64,000 nt of DNA from Arthrobacter caoxuetaonis (lineage in GTDB: Bacteria > Actinomycetota > Actinomycetes > Actinomycetales > Micrococcaceae): the NCBI RefSeq assembly GCF_023921125.1, contig NZ_CP099466.1, positions 2,356,001-2,420,000 on the forward strand. The letters run 5' to 3'. The notes under the pieces are model-generated. The model saw only the letters and a program-made list of their open reading frames with translations. It was not told where the DNA came from and searched no databases. A program made the translations under genes and the position numbers. Shown one piece after another: positions 18,582-25,622 of the stretch. Position 1 is the first letter of the stretch; every line of letters begins with the position of its first letter.

Positions 18582-19540
18582 TCGCGGTACTCCTGCTGCG
18601 CTGCCAGCGAGGCGCGGATGTCCAGGCCAAGGTCCAGTGCGCGGACGCTGTGGGTTAGGGCACCGGCGGAAATGATGTCCACACCGGTGGCGGCAATGGC
18701 AGCAACGGTATCCAGCCGGACGTTGCCGCTGGCCTCCGTCAATGCCCGCCCGTTGACGGCTTCCACTCCGCGGCGCAGGTCCTCGACGCTGAAATTGTCC
18801 AGCAGTACGGTGTCCGCTCCGCCGGCAAGCACAGGTTCGATCTGGTCCAGGGAGTCCACTTCCACCTCGAAATGCACGGTGTGGGAGAGCTTGTCCCTTG
18901 CCTCGCGGAGCGCTGCGGCGAGGTCCAGTCCGGCGGCGGCCAGGACGGCCAGGTGATTGTCCTTTGCCATGACCGCGTCGGAGAGGGAATAGCGGTGGTT
19001 GAACCCGCCGCCGCAGCGCAGCGCGTAGCGTTCAAGTGCCCGCAGCCCGGGGGTTGTCTTGCGGGTGTCCGCGATGCGGGCCCTGGTTCCCTCGGTTTCC
19101 GCCACGAACCTGGCTGTCAGCGTGGCAATCCCGGACAACCGCTGAGCAAGGTTCAGCGCCACCCGTTCGGCGGTGAGCACGGTCCGGGCAGGTCCGGTGA
19201 TCTCGGCCAGGATGGCGCCGGCGTCGAAGCGCTCCCCGTCGCGGACCAGCTGGATCACGGCGGTGCCGGTGCCGGCCAGCCGGAAGGCTGCCTCAAGGAC
19301 CTGTTCGCCGCAGAAGATTCCCTCTTCGCGGGCGGTCAGGAACGCGGTGGCAATGGCGTTTTCCGGAATCAGTGCGTGTGAGGTGAGGTCGCCCCACGGG
19401 GCATCCTCTGCGAGCGCAGCGGAGACGAGGTCATCCACCGCCCGGGCCGGGAGCGGCAGGGGCGCTGCGCCGCCCGTCCGGGGCAGCGGGGTGGGTGCGC
19501 CGCCGGTCCCGGTGCGTGCGGGAAGCTGTGTGTTGGTCAT
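18578..19540 (-). CDS. nadC: Nicotinate-nucleotide diphosphorylase (carboxylating)
   Basis: 320 residues. It converts quinolinate plus PRPP to nicotinate mononucleotide and CO2. Family signatures are intact: ARIADTRKTTPGLRALE, KYALRCGGG-like YALRCGGGFNHRYSLSD, the Lys in AMAKDNHL-type VMAKDNHL, and EVEVDSLDQ. About 35 Pro/Gly-rich residues precede the conserved start (VDDLVSAALAEDAPWGD), longer than in E. coli. It follows the nadB remnant by 20 nt and overlaps nifS by 4 nt. Since NadC needs quinolinate, its retention suggests the pathway still runs, or did so recently. Confidence 0.95.
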   Translation of the reverse strand: MTNTQLPARTGTGGAPTPLPRTGGAAPLPLPARAVDDLVSAALAEDAPWGDLTSHALIPENAIATAFLTAREEGIFCGEQVLEAAFRLAGTGTAVIQLVRDGERFDAGAILAEITGPARTVLTAERVALNLAQRLSGIATLTARFVAETEGTRARIADTRKTTPGLRALERYALRCGGGFNHRYSLSDAVMAKDNHLAVLAAAGLDLAAALREARDKLSHTVHFEVEVDSLDQIEPVLAGGADTVLLDNFSVEDLRRGVEAVNGRALTEASGNVRLDTVAAIAATGVDIISAGALTHSVRALDLGLDIRASLAAQQEYRE

Positions 19541-19560
19541 CTGTTGGTTCCGTTCATCGG

Positions 19561-19698
19561 TCAGGCAGGTTCGGGTAGGCGGGCTCCGCGGGACGCGGCC
19601 CGGCGCATCGGAGGATGGAGTGCAGGCAGGGCATCGGATCGGAAGTGCGCGTCCCCGGGCACGCCGGCGATTCCGCTGCCGACGACGGCGATGCTCAC
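19561..19698 (-). pseudogene. nadB: L-aspartate oxidase remnant: nadB with a large in-frame internal deletion
   Basis: A 45-codon frame sits exactly where nadB is expected between nadA and nadC. It begins at a GTG that overlaps the nadA stop by 4 nt (GTGA) and ends in TGA 20 nt before nadC. The first residues, VSIAVVGSGIAG, are the FAD-binding Rossmann start of L-aspartate oxidase. The remainder, with AHFRSD, resembles the conserved C-terminal SRG-x-HFRxD segment of the family. Family members are about 530-560 residues, so roughly 500 codons are missing, including every catalytic residue. The product, if made, cannot be an oxidase. A deletion allele in the genome is the simplest reading; an assembly collapse is the alternative. 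Confidence 0.75.
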
Positions 19699-21008
19699 GG
19701 CCGGACCGCCAGCATCCGTTCCAGGGCAGTACGGGCCGCCGAGGCTGTGGCGGCGGGAACGGTGATCCGGTTGTGAACCTGGCCGGCGGCGAGTCCCTCC
19801 AGCACCCAGGCGAGGTAGCCCGGGTGGATCCGGTACATGGTCGAGCAGGGGCAGATCACCGGGTCGAGGCAGAAGATCGTGTGCTGCGGGTACTGCGCGG
19901 CCAGCCGGTTCACCATGTTGATCTCGGTGCCGACGGCGAAGGTGCTTCCCGCAGGTGCTGCGGCGATCGCCTTCTGGATGTAGTCGGTGGAACCGGACTC
20001 GTCCGCTGCGTCCACCACCGGCATGGGGCATTCGGGATGCACGATCACCCGGACTCCTGGGTGTTCGGCGCGGGCCTGCTCGATCTGGGCGACGGTGAAG
20101 CGCTTGTGGACTGAACAGAACCCGTTCCAGAGCAGGACTTTGGCGTCCTGCAGGGTTTGCGGCGTGTTCCCGCCCAGCGGCAGCCGCGGGTTCCACATGG
20201 GCATGGCAGCAAGCGGAATACCCATGGCCTTGGCGGTATTGCGGCCCAGGTGCTGGTCCGGGAAAAACAGCACCCGCTGCCCGCGTTCAAAGGCCCACTC
20301 CAGGACTGCGGCAGCGTTGGAAGACGTGCAGACAATCCCGCCGTTCTCCCCGCAGAACGCTTTCAGCGCCGCGGAGGAGTTCATATAGGTCACCGGGATA
20401 ACCGGCTGCCGGCCCAGGGCGTCCGGTGCCTCGCCGTACAGCGCGGAAAGCTGCTCCCAGCATTCGGCGACGGAGTCGGCGTCGGCCATATCTGCCATGG
20501 AGCACCCGGCCGCCAGGTTCGGCAGCACAACGGCCTGATCGGGCCCGGAGAGCAGGTCCGCGGTCTCTGCCATAAAGTGCACGCCGCAGAACACGATGGC
20601 TTCGGCGTCCGGACGGCTCTTGGCAGCACGGGCCAGCTGGAAGGAATCCCCGACGAAGTCTGCGTGCCGCACGACCTCATCCCGTTGGTAAAAATGCCCC
20701 AGAATCACCACGCGGTCTCCCAGAAACTCCTTGGCCCTGGTAATCCGCTCTTCCAGTTCGGCATCCGATGTCCGGCGGTATTCTTCCGGCAGCTCGGCCT
20801 GGCGGGGAATACCTGCCGGAGCGGCATCCGTCAGGGAGGCACCGGGACCGTATCCTGGAGCGGCGTCGAAATCCCACGGCCCGGAGGCAAGCCCGGGAGC
20901 GCAGGTGGCGGTTGATGCCTGTGCCTGGTTCAGCGCCTCTTCGGGTCCGGAAAGCAGGGCGATCCTGGTGGCTACGCTGCCGCCCGGGACCGGAATCGTT
21001 GCAGTCAT
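19695..21008 (-). CDS. nadA: Quinolinate synthase
   Basis: 437 residues. It condenses iminoaspartate with dihydroxyacetone phosphate to quinolinate using a [4Fe-4S] cluster. The three cluster Cys are recognisable in FCGVHFMAETADLLSG, GGIVCTSSNAA and PVICPCSTMYRIHPG; Tyr and His substrate residues occur in VTYMNSSAALKAFCG and VIVHPECPMPVV. About 75 N-terminal residues precede the conserved core, longer than the E. coli enzyme but common in actinobacteria. The ATG has GGAG 7 nt upstream; the much longer open frame is rejected. It lies 19 nt after nrtR and is coupled to the nadB remnant by GTGA. Confidence 0.96.
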   Translation of the reverse strand: MTATIPVPGGSVATRIALLSGPEEALNQAQASTATCAPGLASGPWDFDAAPGYGPGASLTDAAPAGIPRQAELPEEYRRTSDAELEERITRAKEFLGDRVVILGHFYQRDEVVRHADFVGDSFQLARAAKSRPDAEAIVFCGVHFMAETADLLSGPDQAVVLPNLAAGCSMADMADADSVAECWEQLSALYGEAPDALGRQPVIPVTYMNSSAALKAFCGENGGIVCTSSNAAAVLEWAFERGQRVLFFPDQHLGRNTAKAMGIPLAAMPMWNPRLPLGGNTPQTLQDAKVLLWNGFCSVHKRFTVAQIEQARAEHPGVRVIVHPECPMPVVDAADESGSTDYIQKAIAAAPAGSTFAVGTEINMVNRLAAQYPQHTIFCLDPVICPCSTMYRIHPGYLAWVLEGLAAGQVHNRITVPAATASAARTALERMLAVRP

Positions 21009-21027
21009 TTCAGTGCTCCGTTGCTTG

Positions 21028-21738
21028 TCATCGCTGGCTGGGGAAGGAATTCTCCCGGGGATCCGGGCCGGTGTAGCGGTACAGCCGCGGGGGCCGGTGC
21101 CGCCCGCCCTGCAGGTACTCGTCGGTGGGCTCGATGTGCACTGATGACTGGAGCTGGCGGCGGAAGTTCGCCGGATCCAGTGCCCGGCCGAGGACGGCTT
21201 CATAGACTTCCCGGACCTGGGCCAGGGTGAAGGTGGAGCCAAGGAACGCGTAGGCCACGGTTCCGTACTCGAGCTTGTTGCGCAGGCGCCAGAGCGCGTA
21301 CTCGACGATCTGATTGTGGTCGAAGGCCAGGGTGCCCACCCGGTCTGCCCGGAACCATGCCACGTTCTCGTCCTGCCGGGCCAGCGCTGCCTCGTCCGGC
21401 TGCACCAGCGCCCAGTACACAATCGACACCACGCGGGGCGACGGGGACCTGTCCGGGCCGCCAAAGGCGTACAGCTGTTCAAGATACCGGGGTGCCAGGG
21501 CTGTGGTCTCCTGCAGGTTCCTGGCGGCGGCGTCCTGGAGCGACTCGGTGGGCCGCAGCGGACCGCCCGGCAGAGCCCACAGATCCAGGTAGGGCTGCCG
21601 GATCCGGCGGACCAGGGGAAGCCACAGCGTCAGGTTTCCGGTATCCGGATCCGGGCGCAGCGCAAAGATCACCGTGGAAATGGCCAGCGACGGCGGCTCC
21701 TGCTCCCGCTCCGAAACGTTGGCGTATCTGGGGCTCAT
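21028..21738 (-). CDS. nrtR: NrtR-type regulator: Nudix-like domain plus winged helix
   Basis: 236 residues. The N-terminal half is a Nudix fold with a degenerate catalytic box: LPGGPLRPTESLQDAAARNL keeps Gly and the first Glu, but the RE-x-x-EE core is replaced by RN and ET, so hydrolysis is unlikely. The C-terminal half (LEYGTVAYAFLGSTFTLAQV, then RALDPANFRRQLQ) matches the winged helix of NrtR, which represses NAD genes and senses ADP-ribose-type ligands. It is the first gene of the nad unit, 19 nt before nadA, which supports the assignment. Its operator should lie between 21739 and 21845, but I cannot identify it with confidence. A catalytic ADP-ribose pyrophosphatase is the less likely alternative. 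Confidence 0.82.
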   Translation of the reverse strand: MSPRYANVSEREQEPPSLAISTVIFALRPDPDTGNLTLWLPLVRRIRQPYLDLWALPGGPLRPTESLQDAAARNLQETTALAPRYLEQLYAFGGPDRSPSPRVVSIVYWALVQPDEAALARQDENVAWFRADRVGTLAFDHNQIVEYALWRLRNKLEYGTVAYAFLGSTFTLAQVREVYEAVLGRALDPANFRRQLQSSVHIEPTDEYLQGGRHRPPRLYRYTGPDPRENSFPSQR

Positions 21739-21845
21739 GCCTGCGTGCCTTCCTTGCCGGCACCCTAAGGCCGCCGCTTGTCCTGTAAGGGTCAGGTTGA
21801 CTCTAACTCAGTCTGCGGGAAATGCAGAGGACTGCTAATTGAAAG

Positions 21846-22343
21846 TTACGCGCTCTTTTCCGGCTCCGCGGCGTCTGCGCCTGCGGCGGCATGCAGCAGC
21901 GGCAGCATCCGCCCTTCGAAGTGGGTGTTCAGCACGATCACCGAAGAGGATCTCAGTACGGCACCGGTGGCAACCATTGAGTCGATCACACGCTGCAGAT
22001 CCGAGTTTGACCGCGCGGCCACCCGGGCAATGAGATCACTTTCCCCGGAGACAGTGTGCGCTTCCTGGACCTCAGGAATCTCTGCCAGGGCGGCTACGAC
22101 GGCGTCATGCCCCATATCCTGGCGGATAGTGAGAGAGCAGTACGCCGTGACGACGTAGCCCAGTGCGGCAGGATCAAGCCGGGGCCCCCAGCCGGCTATG
22201 ACGCCGTTGCGCTGCATCCGGTCAAGCCGGGCCTGCACTGTGGCACGGGCAACCTTGAGCATGCGGGACGCTTCCAGGACCGACATCCGGGGGTCATCGG
22301 TAAAGAGGGACACGATCCGGGCGTCGAGCTGATCTGTTGCCAT
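21846..22343 (-). CDS. Lrp/AsnC-family transcriptional regulator
   Basis: 165 residues from an ATG with AAAGG 5 nt upstream. The N-terminal helix-turn-helix (DQLDARIVSLFTDDPRMSVL; KVARATVQARLDRMQRNGVI) is followed by the RAM ligand-binding domain (AHTVSGESDLIARVAARSNSD). It should respond to an amino acid or 2-oxoacid. The divergently placed 2-oxoacid dehydrogenase cassette starting at 23225 makes it a plausible local regulator, like BkdR beside branched-chain dehydrogenase genes, but the 36-residue gene lies between them on its own strand. The C-terminus ends in an Ala/Glu-rich tail. Confidence 0.9.
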   Translation of the reverse strand: MATDQLDARIVSLFTDDPRMSVLEASRMLKVARATVQARLDRMQRNGVIAGWGPRLDPAALGYVVTAYCSLTIRQDMGHDAVVAALAEIPEVQEAHTVSGESDLIARVAARSNSDLQRVIDSMVATGAVLRSSSVIVLNTHFEGRMLPLLHAAAGADAAEPEKSA

Positions 22344-22747
22344 GGCAGCCTTTCCGTGCAGGAAATCCGGGCGGGACCGGGCAGCCGCCCGGAACGGGAC
22401 TGCTGATGCCGCCCCTGATGGAACTTTAGCGGCAGAGCCGCTTTGGCTGCACCGCGCCACGCACGGGAATATGGCGGGCTGCCCCGAACCCAGGGCACCA
22501 AAAAGGCATAATGTGAATTGCAAACACACTGGAAGCTGATTCAAGCAAAAACTACCAGGCAGCAATGTTTAGTGGTTTTTCAAAATTGCAGCCAATAAAT
22601 TCCTACCCCGGAACCGGACGGACCACACCAAGCAATCCCCGGAAGCCGCACAGGCTCGAATCCGCAACAGGGCGGGCGGCCGGGCTGCCGTCCAGGCAGG
22701 AGCTCGAAAGCTCCCGGCCTAAACGGTTTCCCTTTGCACCGGGCGGC
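22344..22747. other. 404-bp intergenic stretch upstream of the Lrp gene
   Basis: No convincing gene on either strand. The part from about 22500 to 22610 is clearly AT-richer than its surroundings and probably carries the Lrp promoter and binding sites (for example TTGCAATTCACATTATG reading leftward). The rest separates it from the 36-codon gene to the right. Confidence 0.5.
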
Positions 22748-22858
22748 TTACAGGCCCTTGCGCTTGCGGGGCGCCGGCTCCACTGAAGCGGACTTGGCCC
22801 GCTTCTCCGCGCGCTTCTCCTTGATGGACTTACCTGGCTTTTTGGCGTTTCCTGACAT
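22748..22858 (-). CDS. Small basic protein, 36 residues, function unknown
   Basis: A 36-residue frame with a near-ideal start: GAGGAG, 5-nt spacer, ATG. The product begins MSGNAKKPGKSIKEKRAEKR and ends PRKRKGL, with about 14 Lys/Arg and no hydrophobic segment, so it is soluble and strongly basic. Conserved micro-proteins of this kind (often beginning MSGNxKKPGKS) are common in Micrococcaceae as I recall, usually annotated hypothetical. Nucleic-acid or ribosome binding would fit the charge but is not shown. It lies between the Lrp gene and the dehydrogenase cassette. Confidence 0.7.
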   Translation of the reverse strand: MSGNAKKPGKSIKEKRAEKRAKSASVEPAPRKRKGL

Positions 22859-23224
22859 TTGCACTCCTCAGCGACTGGCCGGCGGCGCTGGCCTTTTCTC
22901 AGGCCGCCTGACTTTTTATCCACTTTGGGAAAACCGGTTTCCGCAGTTTATTTGAAAGACCGGCTATTGACGACCATACCCGGAAATAAATTAAATGCCA
23001 GTCCTGCATCCGGCCCGCGCAGCTGCTGCACACTCGTGCACAGCCGCCCCGGGCGGACACTTATGGAGCGCCTCACCTCGAACACTGCAAGCCACTCCGC
23101 TAGTCAGCAGGAGAGTAGACATTTTGTACAGGTAATGCCGCGGACCAATGAACTATCTGTGCAGTGTGTTCAGGCTCGCAATAGCTGTTTGCAGAGTGGC
23201 GTGATGGCGGTTACGTTTTGCCTC
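22859..23224 (+). promoter_or_regulatory. 366-bp promoter region of the dehydrogenase cassette and the small basic gene
   Basis: No gene is credible here. For the cassette, -35 TTGCAG (23189-23194), a 17-bp spacer and -10 TACGTT (23212-23217) end 7 nt before the E1 alpha ATG, predicting a leaderless transcript. A second rightward promoter is possible farther up: TTGACG (22967-22972), 18 bp, TTAAAT (22991-22996). The long in-frame upstream extension of E1 alpha is Cys/Ser-rich, unlike the enzyme, and is rejected. Confidence 0.6.
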
Positions 23225-24259
23225 ATGGACCTAGACATAACGAGCATCCCCGAGCTCACACATGAGGAACTGCGCCGGCTGTACCAGCTGGTGGATGCCA
23301 CGCGGGAGCTGGACCTGGCCGCGGTCGCCTGGCAGCGCCAGGGCATCATCCCGGGCTACGCCCCCGAACTGGGCCAGGAAGCTGCCCAGGTGGGCAGCGC
23401 CTTCGCCATGGACACCGCCCGGGATTTCCTGTTCCCCACCTACCGCGAAATGGGTGTGGCTCTGGCACTGGGCGTGGACATGGTCGAGTACATGTCCACT
23501 CACAAGGCAAGCTGGCACGGCGGCCTGTACAACCCGGTCAGCACCGGCCTGGCGCCGATCCAGGCAGTTGTTGGGGGTTCCGTGCTCCACGCAGTGGGAT
23601 GGGCCCACGGACAGCGCCTGTCCGCTGCGCCCGGTTCCGAACTGCCCGCCGCCATGGCCTATTTCGGCGACGGCGCCAGTTCCCAGGGCGATGTGCACGA
23701 GGCCATGAACTTTGCCGGTGTCTTGAAGGCCCCGGTCATCTTCTTCGTCCAGAACAACGGCTGGGCTATCTCGCTGCCCACGCAGGACCAGGTTGCCGGC
23801 GGCACCGTTGCAGCCCGCGCCGCAGGCTACGGGATGCCCTCCGTGACCGTCGACGGAAATGATGCACCCGCCGTCGTACGCGCCACCCGGGCTGCCCTGG
23901 CCCACGCGAGGGCGGGCAACGGCCCGGTGCTGATCGAAGCCATGACCTACCGCCGGGGACCCCACTCCACCAGCGACGACCCGGGACGCTACCGGAGCCT
24001 CGACGAGGAACGCCGTGACGCCGGAGCAGATCCCGTAGCCCGGCTTGCCGCACTCCTGCTGGAGGACGGCGCCGCTGACCAGGCTTTCCTGGACGCGTCC
24101 CGCAGCGAGGCGAAGGCGCATGCCGAGAAGGTCCGCGAAGGGGTCCAGGCCCTGGAACCGCGTCCCGGCCGGGAAATGTTCGACTTTGTCTTCGCTGAAC
24201 CCACCGACACCCTGAAAGCCCAGGCCCGTGCCTGGCGGGAGGAATCCGAGCATGTCTAG
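23225..24259 (+). CDS. 2-oxoacid dehydrogenase E1 component, alpha subunit
   Basis: 344 residues. This subunit binds thiamine diphosphate with E1 beta and decarboxylates a 2-oxoacid, passing the acyl group to a lipoyl domain. The ThDP/Mg motif is GDGASSQGDVHEAMNFAGVL...QNN, and the phosphorylation-loop counterpart is TYRRGPHSTSDDPGRYRS. Overall motifs (IPGYAPELGQEAAQVGSA; FPTYREMGVALALG) are closer to branched-chain or pyruvate E1 alpha of Gram-positives than to the E. coli homodimeric AceE. The true 2-oxoacid (branched-chain, pyruvate or acetoin) cannot be decided. It overlaps E1 beta by 8 nt and is probably translated from a leaderless mRNA. Confidence 0.93.
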   Translation: MDLDITSIPELTHEELRRLYQLVDATRELDLAAVAWQRQGIIPGYAPELGQEAAQVGSAFAMDTARDFLFPTYREMGVALALGVDMVEYMSTHKASWHGGLYNPVSTGLAPIQAVVGGSVLHAVGWAHGQRLSAAPGSELPAAMAYFGDGASSQGDVHEAMNFAGVLKAPVIFFVQNNGWAISLPTQDQVAGGTVAARAAGYGMPSVTVDGNDAPAVVRATRAALAHARAGNGPVLIEAMTYRRGPHSTSDDPGRYRSLDEERRDAGADPVARLAALLLEDGAADQAFLDASRSEAKAHAEKVREGVQALEPRPGREMFDFVFAEPTDTLKAQARAWREESEHV

Positions 24260-25295
24260 CCAACTGACTGAAGGAATCCGGCCCATGGAAGGTTCCATCC
24301 CCGGCTCCCCCGCTGCCGAAACAATCTCGATGCAGGCCGCCCTCAACCGGGCTCTTGCGGAGATCCTTGCCGAGGACGAAAAAACTGTTGTCCTCGGAGA
24401 AGACGTGGGACGCCTCGGCGGGGTCTTCCGCATCACCGACGGTCTGCAGAAGCGGTTCGGAGCCGAACGCGTCTTCGATACACCGCTGGCGGAGTCGGGA
24501 ATCCTGGGCATGTCGGTGGGACTGGCCATGGCCGGCTACCACCCGATCCCCGAGGTCCAGTTCGACGGCTTCGCCTATCCTGCGGTCAACCAGATCATTA
24601 CCCAGCTGGCCCGGATGAACTACCGCAGCCGCGGAACCATGCCGATGCCCGTAACCCTCCGGGTGCCCAGCTTTGGCGGGATCCGCGCACCTGAACATCA
24701 CGGCGAGTCGCTTGAGGCGCTCTTCGCGCATGTGCCGGGGCTGAAGGTTGTCTCGCCGTCCAATCCGCACGACGCCTACCACCTGCTCAAGCACTCGGCC
24801 CGCCAGCCGGACCCGGTGATCTTCATGGAACCGAAGTCCCGGTACTGGCAGAAGGACACAGTCGACTTCGCCGACGCGGGTTCCCCGCTGGGTTCCAAGG
24901 TTGTGCGCCCAGGGCGCCACCTGACCCTTGTTGCCTGGGGTGCCATGGTGGCGCGCTGCCTGCAGGTCGCCGAACTCGCCGCCGAGGACGGCATCGAGAT
25001 CGAGGTGCTGGACCTGCGCTGGCTCAAGCCGATCGATGCCGCCGGACTTGCCGCATCAGTGTCCCGCACCCGGCGGGCAGTAGTGGTCCACGAGGCCCCG
25101 CTCACCGCCGGGCTGGGCGCTGAAGTCGCCGCGCTGATCACCCAGCACTGCTTTGACACACTGCGGGCGCCGGTGGAACGGGTCACGGGATTCGACGTAC
25201 CGTATCCCTCAGGTGATCTTGAAGACGAATACATCCCGAACGTTGACCGGATCCTTTTCGGGATCCAGCGAGTATTGGAGTACCGGCGTGGCTGA
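24252..25295 (+). CDS. 2-oxoacid dehydrogenase E1 component, beta subunit
   Basis: 347 residues from ATG (MSSQLTEG) with GGAGG about 9 nt upstream. It has the transketolase pyrimidine-binding domain (GEDVGRLGGVFRITDGLQ; DTPLAESGILGMSVGLAMAG; EVQFDGFAYPAVNQI) and the C-terminal transketolase domain (LDLRWLKPIDAAGL; VVVHEAPLTAGLGAE). It forms the alpha2-beta2 E1 with the preceding gene. The start lies within the end of E1 alpha, and the end overlaps the lipoyl-protein start by 8 nt, so all three are translationally coupled. Confidence 0.94.
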   Translation: MSSQLTEGIRPMEGSIPGSPAAETISMQAALNRALAEILAEDEKTVVLGEDVGRLGGVFRITDGLQKRFGAERVFDTPLAESGILGMSVGLAMAGYHPIPEVQFDGFAYPAVNQIITQLARMNYRSRGTMPMPVTLRVPSFGGIRAPEHHGESLEALFAHVPGLKVVSPSNPHDAYHLLKHSARQPDPVIFMEPKSRYWQKDTVDFADAGSPLGSKVVRPGRHLTLVAWGAMVARCLQVAELAAEDGIEIEVLDLRWLKPIDAAGLAASVSRTRRAVVVHEAPLTAGLGAEVAALITQHCFDTLRAPVERVTGFDVPYPSGDLEDEYIPNVDRILFGIQRVLEYRRG

Positions 25296-25617
25296 ACTTT
25301 CCTTTCCCCTGCCCGACCTGGGTGAAGGCCTGATCGAGGCAACCATCCTGGAGTGGCTCGTCGCCCCGGGAGACCAGGTGGAGCGCAACCAGCCCCTGGT
25401 CGAGGTGGAGACCTCCAAGTCTGCTGTGGAGCTTCCCTCCCCGCAGGCCGGAATCGTCGCCCGGATCTACGGAGATGCGGGCGAAAAGATCAATGTCGGT
25501 GAACCCCTCGTCGTTTTCGAGGTTCCCGATGACACAGCCGGGATTGTTGGAACGGTGCCGCAGGAGGCTCCGGCCCGCCGCCGGGTCCGCTTGTCCGCTG
25601 TCCTGGACGAAGACTAG
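25288..25617 (+). CDS. Stand-alone lipoyl-domain protein in place of an E2 acyltransferase
   Basis: 109 residues from a GTG with GGAG 8 nt upstream. Residues 3-80 form one complete lipoyl domain (SFPLPDLGEGLIEATILEWL; VEVETSKSAVELPSP), with Lys44 as the lipoylation site. A linker of about 25 residues ending RRRVRLSAVLDED follows, and then a stop. The peripheral-subunit-binding domain and the 230-residue catalytic domain of every classical E2 are absent, and no remnant follows in another frame, since the hydrolase gene begins 5 nt later. It probably works as a free swinging carrier, like GcvH, or as half of a split AcoC-type E2. Confidence 0.85.
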   Translation: MAELSFPLPDLGEGLIEATILEWLVAPGDQVERNQPLVEVETSKSAVELPSPQAGIVARIYGDAGEKINVGEPLVVFEVPDDTAGIVGTVPQEAPARRRVRLSAVLDED

Positions 25618-25622
25618 GGTCC

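Noticed and set aside
21009..21482. 595-residue version of NadA extending to 21482
   Set aside because: The extension runs antiparallel through no known domain and overlaps nrtR in another frame; the ATG at 21008 has a good ribosome site and starts the NadA protein.
22859..23224. N-terminal extension of E1 alpha to 22859
   Set aside because: The extension is low in family similarity and Cys/Ser-rich, and it covers a good promoter (-35 TTGCAG, -10 TACGTT) that ends 7 nt before the ATG at 23225.
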